Source: Drosophila persimilis
Taxonomy: Eukaryota; Arthropoda; Insecta; Diptera; Drosophilidae
NCBI RefSeq assembly: GCF_003286085.1
Contig: NW_020825288.1
Coordinates: 23,002,001 to 23,066,000, forward strand
DNA length: 64,000 nucleotides
Reading direction: 5' to 3'
Of this stretch, positions 1 to 13,000 are shown one piece after another. The position numbers and the translations under genes are program-made. Each line of letters starts with the position of its first letter. Within the stretch, counting starts at the first letter, position 1. The notes under the pieces are model-generated. The model had not been told where the DNA came from and did no database searches. It saw only the letters and a program-made list of their open reading frames with translations.

Positions 1-647
1 AAATATGCGGATAATATTTTGTAGGTAGAGAAATTACCTTTTATTGAGGAAATTGATGCAAAAAATGACTTATCCCAAGGAAATTTATGAAATGTTGCTA
101 AATCCGTTTGAAATATAATCATTTTGAAGCAAAAGTTGCATAGAAAAGAAGATAAAAGATCACTTATCAACTAGATGTATCCATAATTGTTGTTAAAATT
201 TAACAAAACCATTCCATTTAACAATATTTACCCCGATTCCATTTATATACGAGTTTATACGCGTCATGCGGAAGCTCCCGTCGGTCGTTTGGAAGAAGGG
301 ACGTTTCGGCTGGGCCATCGCTTGGGCCACTTGAGTGTTTACTATGTTATAGAATATTTGTAGTAGATATGGGATATTCTACCCAAAATCCATTCAGTCT
401 ATTGGCTGTAGAAAGACCATAAGTATAGGATCAATTTCCGGAACCTCTTTAATGTTAAACCGACACATAAGAGATGCCATTGCATCTACCATAGAATACT
501 TTTCCTTCTTATAAAGAAAGCCCTAGAATATAAGTAAATTTTGGCTTTAGTTTCCCTCCCTGAATAGTCTCCATCCCCGCCAGACTCAGAATATGTCCTC
601 TCTATCGTCTCGGACCCATATTAACATTCTCGTATACCATTCCACAG
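1..647 (+). other. cno intron, 3' part
   Basis: AT-rich sequence upstream of the first exon seen. A GC-richer patch at about 258-340 contains a 23-codon ATG ORF that has no splice context; I find no gene in it. Confidence 0.6.
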
Positions 648-729
648 GTCAACAGCGATGGAACGGAGTACATACTCGACGATGATGAGTGCCCCCTATC
701 GATACTCATGAATCACCCGACGTCACGTG
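648..729 (+). CDS. cno: cno exon: end of second Ras-association domain
   Basis: Acceptor TTCCACAG and donor GTGAGT bound an 82-nt exon encoding VNSDGTEYILDDDECPLSIL and a few more residues. The ILDDDECPL string is the hallmark of the afadin RA2 domain. It ends in phase 1 and joins 20499, completing the RA2 strand GSIMFHVRRRP, which matches afadin KGILVFQLKRRP. Confidence 0.93.
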
Positions 730-3700
730 GTGAGTGCCCTGCTTTTTTGCCTGTTTCGAAAACCGTTTAAAATCAATTTCCCTCCACTTCATTCATAAAT
801 ATCCTTCGGTATCCTTTGGCCTGCAGTTAGAGACTTGTTTTATCAATAATTATGCTCCACTAAAGGCGGCCGTCACCTGCCTATCAACAGGAACCGCCGA
901 ACGGACTGTTGCTATTTGGTTATTTCATATTTTTCCGAGTGGGAAAATTCTCTAAGGGGAGGTCCTGACTGGGGCCGAAAGGCCTTTAGTTGTTTGCTGG
1001 CATCTCAAAGCGGTGTATCGTGATTTTATCGTTGTTGAAGTGAATATTAAGTGAATATTAGTATTAATATTGCGAATACTCATCGAAATACGTTTGATAT
1101 TTATATAAAAATAATAATATTCATCAAGGAAATATAAAAGTCAACATGAAAGATGATTTTTGTGAGAAACTACGTGAGTTTGCAGTCCATTTATAAGCAA
1201 TTGTAAAACGAATCTCTTAAGCCCGAAACGTGCCCAAAAAGTCCTATTTTGTCTAATTTACTTGTCCTTATTTGTCTTGTGGTTATTATTTATAGACCCA
1301 AAGCACTCTTTTGGATTTTTGTTCCAATTTCTTTCACCTTATTTTCATTTTCAAAACGTTGATCATAGTTTGAATATAAAGATACAAAAATATTAACAAT
1401 ACAAATAAAAAACAAAGCACCCTAAAGATATACAAATTTTCCATAGGTTTCCTGATATTTCCGTAATTTACTTAACATTTTTTAAGCGATTTTTTCAAGT
1501 TTTCTTAGACTTCTTTTTTATATATATTTTTAAATATTTTAGTTCTTGTACGTAGAATCACAGACAGCAACCAATCATGTTTAGAGCAAACCGTTTAGCG
1601 AGTGCAACCACCCTGTTAGCCAGGACATACACCGTTTCCAGCCAGGACTAAATTTCGTAGCAGTCAGCTTACGTCAAAACAATGAAAGTCAAATTCGTTT
1701 TAAAATTTAAATTGACTTATTTCTTATTCGAAATTGATTTAATTTGAATATAGATGTTTTTTAATTTTTGAAAGCAAATCTTAAGTCTCAAAATACTTCC
1801 AAAATAGGGTTTTCTTCGCCATATTTAATAATTCACGAACTGAAAAGAAAATGAAATAATTTTAAGCGCAGGCGCAGCAATAAAAAGTAATGTTTAGGAA
1901 TGTAAATATGTAAATATTATAGGTATAGCTGTGTGGGGTGATACATCAGCATTAAAAGGCAACAGCAACAGCAACAGCAGCACCATGAAAATGACAGACA
2001 CAGAGGTTTCCGGGTCGAAAAGTCCCGGGAAAACGCACACACAGACACACCGACAGGCAGGCAGGCACCTGGCGCTCAGACATGAAATGAATTTTGCCAA
2101 AACGACATACTTTACATATAAAAGTCCCTCTGGGAATTGGAGAGAAGGGACGATAAAAAAAAACTCAAAAAAAAAAAAAAAAGAGAAAAGGAAAGGCAAA
2201 AGTATGAACGAAATGTGGATGCTCTTAGACTGAAAAGAATGGCGTTAAAAGCCATTCAATGATGAAAACTTTAGGATTATTTGGTTGTCATAATAAGGAT
2301 CGTTTCCCTGAAATAAAAATGAACTCTTAACCCCCGTGGATGCGCCCCTACTTCGCCCTTTTACCTCCCCTCTATGACAATCCCCTCTGAATCATCGAGA
2401 TATCCTACCCTTTGGGGCCTGCCTGGCACCTTTGCAGCCATAAACTAAAGCGATGATCATGAAGGACATTTAAATAAAGGAATATATTTTATATGTAAGC
2501 AAAACTTTGGGCGGAAATGTTAGGGTGCCATCTGACACACAGGAAGCCGCCCCGCTGGGTGGCACCACCCCCCATCCCCCAACCGCTCATAATAATTGAC
2601 ATTGGGAAAAGGTCCTTTTTTGCCGTTTGTTTGGCGAGGGTCTCCACATTCACGACCACTTAGCAGCCACATGTTGCCTCTCTGTGGGGCTCTCTCTCTT
2701 TTTTTTTTTTTTGGTGGCTCCCCCTCAACCCCTGGCTCTGGCTTGCTCTGCGGCACCTCCTTGGGGCGCCCAAAGGGCAGTCCAAAGGTGTAAAATGCAA
2801 ATTGCGGCCGTTTTCGTGCTGTTGCTTCTGTATATCCTTGCAAAGGGTATGACGATTCTGAGCATCATTTGCTCCACGTCGAAACTGTCGATAGATAGAG
2901 AAAACATCGCTTGAGAGCCAAATACTTGTGGGGAAATCTGCAGAAATCCGCTTTCTCTTTTGGCCATGGCTCTTAAAGGGTATCAAATGCTTCGCATCCT
3001 CCAGTGCTTGCCTTCCTCTTGTTGTTGTCTGCCGCTGGCGTTCTGCTGGTGCTCTGCTGGCGCTCTGCTGGTGCTCTGCTGGTGCTCTGCTGCTGCTCTG
3101 CTGGTGCTCGGCTGGTGCTCTGCTGGTGCTCTGCTGGTGCTCTGCTGGCGTTCTGCTGCTGCTCTGCTGGTGCTCTGCTGCTGCTAATTGCTTGACGCTT
3201 TTGCGTTGCCTACTTTTGTGTGTCTTTCCCTCCCCCCCTCTCTCTCTCTCTCTCGGGGGGAAACAAAATGTTTGCTTAAAAAATGATGTTGTTGGTTTTT
3301 CACGCATTTTATTTAGACATATTTTTGTGGGGGGCACAAACACAGCCACAGCCACAGACAATCAATGTGGGTCAACATTTCCCCGAGGGTTCCATCAGCA
3401 GAATGTGGGTCATATTTCAGGTTTTTGGTCTTATCGGAAGGAAGGAAGTGCGTAATCTGGGGGAAATACTTTAAAGAAACATAAGACTATTATAGGGGGA
3501 GCTCCATAGAACTAGAGTCCTGATTCAATTATAGTAAAAGCCACAATTTGGATGATATAGGGCTCATATTTCCAGAAGCTATAAACACGGTAATTATCTA
3601 CATAAATACCAAAAATCTTCTCGGTCCAATAATTATTAAAGGTGGAAAAGGGGGGGAGAACTCGTATCTCGCTCTCTGCCTCCCCCCTCTGGGAGATAAA

Positions 3701-3983
3701 CCCCCTCTCCACCGAAACCCTCGTGGCACACTTAAATTCTACGAAACACCTGCGACTGATTGCCAAACACGAAACATCCCCGCATTCCAGCATTATCTAT
3801 GAGTCGGAAGGGGGTGCGAGGGGGGGGATGCCCCACAATGTTTGTTTATACTCGCTCTCGTGTGTTCCCTTTTGATTATGTTGTTGCTGTTGTTCTCTTT
3901 CGAGGCCAAAGTCGGGAATTTAGTGGATTCTCTTAATATATTTTCAATATTTATTGCCTTGACGAAGAGAGAACGAGAGAGAA

Positions 3984-4014
<31 letters not shown>

Positions 4015-7000
4015 CCACAATTTATATGCTCTCTCTGCCTGCCTCCCCGTCTCTCCCCCGCCCGTTGGCTCTTTCTTTTCTTTTGTGTTTCGGTGGCGTC
4101 GTTTTGGGCTTCGCTTTCGGTCTGAATTTTTGGTCGAGTTTCTATGTGGAAGAACAGTGGGATGGATTGAGGTTTATGTGGATTACAATTTCGATGGAAT
4201 ATGTATAGAAAATAAACAGAAAATGGGATAAATAGGGAATATATAGAGATATGGATGGATGGCCTCCTTGATTTCGATTATTATAATAATTAGAAAATTA
4301 TAGAATATGTTCTAAAATTTATTTCAATTATTATAAAATTTAGAAAATTATAGATGTGCTCTAAAAATGATTTCAATTATTATAATATTTAGAGCAATAT
4401 CAGAATATGTTCTAAAAATCTTTCTTAACAGATTATATCTTATATTTTTTAATAGATAGTTTTTAGATCCTTATTTTTGCGAATTAAATAAGAAAAAGCT
4501 TTGAAAATGTGACTGGAAATTATTATATATTTTTTTCAAGTCGAAAATTTGTATTTTATTGTGAAAAAGTTTTCTGCTACTCTTCGTGTCAATTTAATCT
4601 AGTTTTTTATGTCGTATTATGATATTTAGAGTATTATATAATATGTTCTAAAAATCATTCTTCAGATCAGATTATATCTTATATTATTTATTTTTTTTTT
4701 TGCGAATTAGTTAGGAAAAATCTTTGAACAGATTTCTTGAAATAATCACCAAAAGCCTCTCACTGTCGCTTTTCTGGCTTTTCTGGTCTAAATGTCAGGA
4801 TTTGCGGAATCCTCTCTAGCCCACATTTATTGCCTACTTTTAAGCGGTTGGCCATCAATAAGACATTTCGCTTGAAAGCTTCTCAAATGCTTAGAGCCGG
4901 CATCTCCTGGCTTCCCGCCTGGGGCACCCACTTCTGGGTCTCTCTCTTGCGTGGCCCGTTCGTACGTGGGCTAATGGGCATTCCTTCGAGTGTCCCACCT
5001 GAGTGGCAGCTCCCACGCGTTTATTTGGTCACTTGAACGTTTGAGCAATATCAAAAAATTGTTTGCCTGCATCCTTGGCGGAGGAGGAGTGTGGGAGTGC
5101 TTTAGGGCCACCACACACGCACTCTTCCAGTGTCCCGTTATCTACGCCGTGCACTTCGTTGCCGTCACAGTCACACACGCACACACGCACGCACGCACAC
5201 ACGAGAAGCCCCGAAACAAAGCTCCCGACGACGACAACGATTCTGGCAGCGGCAGCAGAGGCGGCACACTATGGTCCGAACGACCACTTTTGTTGGCCAA
5301 AATTAATAACTCCCGAACGGAACAAGATTTTTTCATTTAGTTTTTTGTATTGGATACATATAATCAATAAGAAATGGATTTAAGAAAAAAAATGGGTGTG
5401 GCACCGCCCCTCTTTTTAATAATGCATATTTAAATTTTTAGTTATAGTGAAAAAAAGTATTAAGCATATTTTATTTAAGAAAACGGCGTTGCACGACTAA
5501 AAAAAATTTTGATTTAAATAAAAATAAAATCTTTTAAAGGTTTCCGTAAATTATTGCCGAAATCCTTGTCTAGAAGCAAGGTTAACGCCTCGTTAAGTGA
5601 GATACATATGTGCCGGCTTTCCGACTGGGTCCTGTACAGCCTTACGAACTTAGTTAGCATATTTGGACATAAAGATAAATGTATTATAACAAAGGCTTGT
5701 GGCCAATCCACATATTTTCGTTCCAACATCTTTGAATTTTACCGGCATTTGTTCCGGTATGTTGCCAAACGGTAACAAATTTTCTTGCTGGTATCTTCAA
5801 AAGCTTTATTAATTTCATATGATATGTCGCCTTATGATCCGTTTTCAAATAATTGATAATTTTACCCTTCTCTGAATTCCATTCGGCAAACAAATCTGCA
5901 TTTTCGAATTTGAGGTTATGCTCTATTAATGCAAATTCCAAGAATTGTGGTAAAAAGTGGCATTTCTAACTATATACATTTCAAAAAGAATTTATTAATC
6001 TACGACACAGAAAAGGTTTCAGGGTGGGACTAGGTAGGACTCACTTTGTACACCTTTTCAAAAATTACTTTTCATTACAAGTTGGCACATGTTGAAGGCC
6101 TCACTTTAACCTTCAATTACGAAGACATCAGAACTACTAGAGACAGTTAAAAACTCAAAACACGTAGTAAGAACCCGACAGATTAAGATTCATCAAAAAA
6201 ATTTAATCACGTCTTGGCGTTTTTCAATTTTTGAGATATCTAAAGTGGTTATTAATTTGCCACTTTTTCCCTTCACGTGCTTTACTATAAAAACAGTTGG
6301 GTTGCACAGCTGATTTTGCGAATGTGGCGCCATCTATGGAAATTTCTGGTACGCAGATTTAATGGTCGATCTTTTTCTAATGCAGAGCGATCAAAACCAG
6401 GTTTCAGTTTTGACTTTGAAAAATTAGGTTTTGGCCAACAAAAGTGGTCGTTCGGACCATAGTGCGGCAGCGGCAGCGCCATCAGACATGTCCAGACACG
6501 TTCAGTCATGAAGTAATGCTGCTCGGGAAAGCACCGACAGCGCGCATGTCGTCGTGGCCGTAGAGTAACGGTAAAACACGAACATCGGGCACCGCAAGCC
6601 AAAGCGAAACACCACGTTTACCGGCAGCAAAGCGGCGCGGCGGCTGCGACGGCAACAGTTTTATTTGATTTTTCTGGAGACAGACTGACACCTTCACGGA
6701 TGTCTCCAGCATCGGCTCCAACGTTACTCCTCTGAGGGTGGCGGTGGGGGGTAGGGGGACACCCGGCGCTTGATGCATACACAAAATTGATAAAATTAGA
6801 AGTCGTTTCGTTTCGTTTCGTTCCAATTCAATTCAATTTGTGACGTGCCGCGCCGCTTTCGCCGTTTATCGCCAAGTGATTCTCGTCCGCGGGCCGTCAT
6901 GTAGGGCGCGACGGCGCGACTGACGCGAAGAGGACGTGGACAGGGCCCGCCGAGGGCTGGTCACAAATTGGTCTCTAATATCCCCCACCAGCAGCGAGGA

Positions 7001-10000
7001 AGGGTTGCAAAATGATGGATTGGGGCATAAGACGTAAGTGCCTGCCCATGGGGGATCATTCTCTTTGGACACTTTTACCCACAGATATTCCCAATAGAAA
7101 CATCACATGGCAGAGACCACTGTACCCCCCATAGACCACGAAACTTTCAACGCATCCAAAAAAGTATGCTATCGAAAAAAGTTTGCTCCTTGAAGTTTTT
7201 TTTGTTTTTTTTTTTTGTGAGTGGGTTGCTAGATTTTTGAAATATTTGCGTTGTAACTTTTTTCGATTGTCATTGAAAGTTATTAAGCGGCTGAGGTCGG
7301 ACGGACCCCAGATACTTTACGGAAATTGAGTTGCAAATTGGTTTTCGCTCTCAGGGATAATGAGAGCTGATTGGGTGCGTGTCCTTCGTAGGTGGCCACA
7401 CTAGGCTTGGGTTTCATGTGGGCTTGATTGATATTTGAAGGTCCTTCCTTGGGGGCAGAGAGGTTCCCTTGTTGAGGAACTCAAGTGCTGTAATTATTGA
7501 CTTAATTGCCCCGATCCTATCTATATTTTAAGATGGCGTGCTAAGGGCATAAACCATTTATGGGTTGATTGTTTTCTTTGCGGAGTGCTGGGATCATTGG
7601 GGTCATTCATTCGCAGCAGAAATGCATAATTTATGAAGAGGATATTGAGAGAAGGGTAGTATTTGCCCTTCCTACAGTACTAACGGGGGGAATCATCCCA
7701 AATACCATCATTCAACGGTTAACCGGCGTGGAACCGCCCTGGTTTTCCATCTAGATAAGTGGAGACCCTAGTGAACCCTTCCTATCGCCATTCTTTAATC
7801 GTTTTCCATAGCCTACAAACGTAAATGTCCTGTAATTACATTACCAATCAAGTTTCCACTGGAACAGAGACCGAAATAAAGGCAACAATTATCGAACATC
7901 TGTTTGACATCTGAACCGATTCCCAAATGACGAAAGCCATAAAGAAATCACGTGTAACCTGTCATTAGCGTGGGCTATCCGATTGTTATTCATTAGCGGA
8001 CTATCGAATGGCTCGAATGTGGTATCGGACATCCGATAGCCCCCCCCCGGGCTGTGTCCTGATGGCATTTCCTTGTTTTTTTTTTGTGCGGAACAAGCGA
8101 AAATTAACGCTACATTTGTTTTACCAATAAAAAGAATACAGAAAATAAAGTAATAAAAGGGAAAAAGAAATGCCACGGAAGGACTTTCACTCGGCTGCCT
8201 CTCACTCTCTCTCTCACTCTCTCTCTATCTCTCTCTCTGTCTCTCTCTCTCTCTGTGTGGAAAAGGTCAAGCCTAATGAAGCTCAAAAGGCTTCATCGTA
8301 GACTTTGGTCCCCGGCCCTGCCCCCCTCCCTCCTCCCCTCCATCCCAATCCCAGCCCGAACGTGGCAGCTCATAAATAATGTTGCCATGCCACGCCCCCG
8401 CCCCCGCCCCACACCAGAGACGACTGCGCTGCCTCATAAACTTTTGTAAAATGCAGCGCATAATTTTCCGACTGTATTTTTTCTCCTGCGAAAACTCTCG
8501 GAAAACTTGGAACTCTCGAGACTTGTCCATGTCACACACTACCCCCTCTCTGCCACTCCCACTCGATGCGAAGCCCTAGAAGTGGCAAGTGCAGTTTATT
8601 TTGAACGCCTGAAGGACGTCCTTCGTCCTGGCTGTTGCCCTCCCCCCCCCAGATGGCGCTTAGACCCGGCCAAAAGCGTCACACGAAATTGGGTTAACAA
8701 TTTTGTACGCTTATTCGCTTTTTGTTTTTGTTTTTGTTTCATTGCTGTCCTCGTGGCAGAGTATTTTCCGGCGGACTTTGAGTGGAAAATGGCGCTGTGA
8801 AAAGCAAAAAGAACGTGGCTTAAAAGTTCAACAAATTGTAGAGTCTCAAAGTTTGAATAATGCATCCTAGGGCTTAATATTCAAAGAATATTACGAATTG
8901 TATCCTGATATTTATGTGTGGAGGGAAATTCAATTCCACATCGAAATACTATCCTTGTGTTGGTCTATCAAAATATCCTGCCTAGATTTCTTTGCCTTCA
9001 CAAATCAAAATCCAAAACCAAAACCAAATCCGCATCAACAGAATCAATCATCAGCAGTCATCGAGGAGGGGAGGAGGCACCCGACACCCCTCCAGTAATC
9101 ATCATCATTTACATGATGAGGCCCTGCCCCCCCCCCCCCCCCCCCAGGCCCCACTTGCCCCGCCAGACGACACACACAAGTTGTCAGTTAGTCAGGAAGA
9201 TGGTCCCAAAAGATGACTAAACGAAATTGCTGGCCGAAATGTAAGCCATTTCCCTGAGAGAGGGAGGCCAGAGACAAAGGCAAACGACAGAGACACATGT
9301 CACACACAACATGCAACATACAGCAGACTGGAGAGGGCAGCAGAGTGGCCGAAGGAGAGAGGCATTTGATGAATACATTCCGTATTCCGTCCTCCGTATT
9401 TCTAGCCGGAATTGAATTACATTAGTTTCTCGCTATCTCGAATGCCGCTCGAGGCTAGGAAATTGCCTATTTATTTATGAGTCGAGACGGATTAGGATCC
9501 CTAAAACGATGCCCGAACGGAAATTGCAAGGATATTAATTTAAATGTGGCTCCGGGCTCTGGACTCTTGGCTTCTGCTATCCATCAGGGCCTTAGAGGGT
9601 ACTTCAGGGGTTGCAGCAATCCCAAACAGGTTTTTGGGATTCGCAAAGCTCGCGCCCAACCCCCCCGGCCGATCGCTGAGGATCGGCAATGATTTGTGCC
9701 AGCTTCGAGCACTTGTAATTCCCAACTGGTACGCGCCGCAAGCCCATGAGGAGCCGCGCGACGCCCGGCAGTCGGCACTTCCTTGTCTTGGGGAGCAGAA
9801 ATGTCCAATGAACGTCTAGTGAGGGCATTGCTGCTGACACCAATTACATTTATTCCCGTCTGCCAGGCCACTCACTGTGGCTGGTGTTCGGAATTTTTGG
9901 CCAAAGGCTCCCTTACTTTATAGGGAGCCGCATACGGAATACATTTGAGACCGAGGAACTACTAGGAGAGTACTCCTTGGAGAGAGATTCATCTTGAATA

Positions 10001-13000
10001 TCCTTGGGAATGGTGCGCATTTAGTTTGATGGCTATCCATCCCCCCTCCTTCGTAGAAAGCACACACATCCTGGCCTGCTTCCTTCCTTCTCCCCCCAGA
10101 AACTCGGTGGGGGAAAGAAAATGCAAGTTGGCCAACAATAAAGACGTTGACTGTGCGATGCTCGTTAGCCGAAAAGTAGCCTCAAGTATATCTCATGTTT
10201 TTATGTGCTCTTTCCCCCTCACACACACACAGATACAGATACACATATCCTTTGTCTCTTCCTTTTGTTTTTTCCTCTGGCAGGGGGGTAGGTCGGGCAT
10301 ATTGATTGCCTCAATAAGACGAGAGCCGGATCCAAACAGACCAGAACTAAGAGCTGAAACGGGGAAATGGAATGGAATGGGATGATGGAGTGGATTTGTG
10401 ATTGACAGGCATTTGTGGTTTACCAGCTAAGGGCTCATTAAAGCCATTTTGTATGCGTAATTCGATACGTATCGATCAGCTATACGATAGCGATAAGTCG
10501 ATTTTTTATTTTGGAAGATAAATTTTGTATTTTAACATTTATTCTGATTTTTAGAGATATACATTTTGCAATTTGAATAAATGTTCAACACTTTTGATTA
10601 ACATTAGTTGGTTATCGATTATTAGTCAGCACTGTTAGCGATTATTATACAATCACACAATAATCAAAAATAAATAAATAATATATTGTCTAGATATAGA
10701 AACTTCCTAACTGTGATGTCGATTAAAAGTAATCGATTGAACATAATATAATAACATAAAATTGATCGATTTTTATCGATAACAAATATTATCTTGACCA
10801 AAAACATCAATTAGAATTCGAATTCTAACGTATTTTTCGATGTTTTTTTTTAGTAAAAGTTTTTTATCGATTTTTAAGCAGCACTGTTATCGATTCGAGT
10901 TCAATTCAACTTTAACTTAAAAAAATTGCTACAAAATTTTCTAGATCTAAATGGTTTATGACTAAAAAATCGTATCGATTATTTGACCAAAGTTTATCGA
11001 CAGAAAACTATCGATTTTTATCGATAACAAATATTTTTTTTGGCCAAAAACATCAATAATGTCCTTCTTATTTTTCGATGGTTTTTTTTTTAGTACCCGT
11101 TCTACATTTATCGATAAGCCTTCGCTTTTCAGCAACCCCCCCTCCATGCACAGAATTACGGTAAATCCCACTTAACGGCACTTGTACAACAAATGGGTGC
11201 CACATCCTTTTGGTCCTTGTGTTGCATGCAGAAGATGCCTTTTGAAATTAAATTAAATTACATTTGCAATTTGCAATTTACATTTTCCGCGATTCAGTGC
11301 ACTCGAATCGCCCCCCCATGCCCCCCACCCCCACTCTCCACCCCCCAAAGCTTTTAAGCTGCCAGCCATTCGAAGCGAAGCTTATCGCACGCCAAAACCG
11401 AAATGAAACCGAAACCAAACCCAAACCCAAAACACAAATGTAACCCTTCCTTGGCCCCCCCACTTTGGGGCTTCTCGGCAGCGTATACAAAGGGTCGCGC
11501 TGGCCGTCGTTCCTTCCTCTTTTTTCGGGGAATGTCCTCTCTCTCGCTCGCTCTCTCTCTCGCTCGCTCTCTGGCAGCAAAAGTTGTGTGTCATGCAAAA
11601 GGGCCAAAAGCAAACGCACTTAAGCACACACCAATACCAGCACACACACACACACACACACACCAATACCAGCGTTTGGGTAGTGTTTGGCTGGGCTGTA
11701 TGGGTGTGCTTCCCATTGAAAACATTGTAAACTAAATGTTGTTTCATACACCCATTCACCCACACACCCAGACACACCCATACACACCCAGTCACACCCA
11801 TACACACCCAGGCACACCCACACACACACCCACACACACCCACACACACACACAGTCATAATTTACTCTGCTTGCTTTATGTGCAGAGCGGTCTGTATGG
11901 TGGCATTCTGCTGGTTTGTCCATACCCTGTACTCGCAGGGCAGAAGGGTATGCCCGAAGATTGAAGAGCAGACTTGAGCCGGGTCTTTATTCAGGGAAAA
12001 GAGCTCATTGGGGACACTGAGGCGAGTCTTGGGGTGTATTCTGCCACCCATCCACAAAAAACCAAAGGGTCTTAGAGCCAAAGCCTGGCCTAGAAGTTCC
12101 CTTAATGGACTTAACAGCTGTCTCTGTACATATCTCTTTTCCTTTAGTGCCTGTTTCAGTGCCATGGTATCCCCTAGTCGAATGTTTGGCCCTCTCGTGA
12201 TATTCATTGCGTTCTTTTTTTGTGTGCTATTCATTCATTCATTCATTCACGCACTCATTCTCAGTGCCAGTCTCAGTCGAAGAGACAGCTAGTCGGCGAA
12301 GGACCCTGGCGCTGGCTCTGGCGCTGCCTTTGGCGCTGCCTTTGCCGCTTATTGCTCATACGCTCCGTTGTGCGCTCCTCAGTTATCCTCGCGCGCTGTC
12401 AACGCATTGTTGTGGGCAACCGGCGCCCTGTCGCCCCCCGCACCCGCCAAAAGCACCCTCTCCGCGTGCCCCCGGTCCATACGGTTTGTTTGTCTCTTAG
12501 TTCGTTAACAAATTATTAACCAAAAAATGTATCTTTAATACACCCCTCCTCCCCCTTTGCCCCGCGTCGCGTTTGTGGTGGCAGAAAGTGTCGAAAAGTT
12601 TTTACCGCTCTCCCAGAAGTGAACTTTCCACCCCCCCCACCCCATGGATAGCCAGTTATCGCCTTTCCTTGAACCGTTTTGTCCTTTTTGTCACCCGCGC
12701 CATTGATTCGAGTTCATTTTTCGCCATTTAATTTCAGTTTTTACGTTGTCTCTGGCATCTGCTGGGATTTCAATTTATCCGCGAACTTTGCTGCCGCATT
12801 CCCGGAGCGTAAATTGAATTTTCACACGTTACTGGCTCTCACCTCTTGCCCCATAATGCGGCAGATTGCGGTTGCCGAGTAGAGAAGGAGCTGCCACGTC
12901 AGCCAGCAGCGATGATGGGCCATTAATTCCCCAACAAAAAGTCGTATAAAAAATGTAATTTTTTAGAAATATCCCCTCCTCCCCGTTTGAGGGGGATCTC

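Noticed and set aside
258-340. GC-rich 23-codon ORF near the left end
   Set aside because: No splice junctions and no match to the afadin RA region; may be chance.
2660-3361. 233-residue minus-strand frame (EHQQSSSRAPAEHQQ)
   Set aside because: It is created by the 12-bp minisatellite; flanking parts have no protein-like conservation or splice context.
11382-11859. Cys/Val-rich minus-strand frames
   Set aside because: Derived from CA and CACACC simple repeats.
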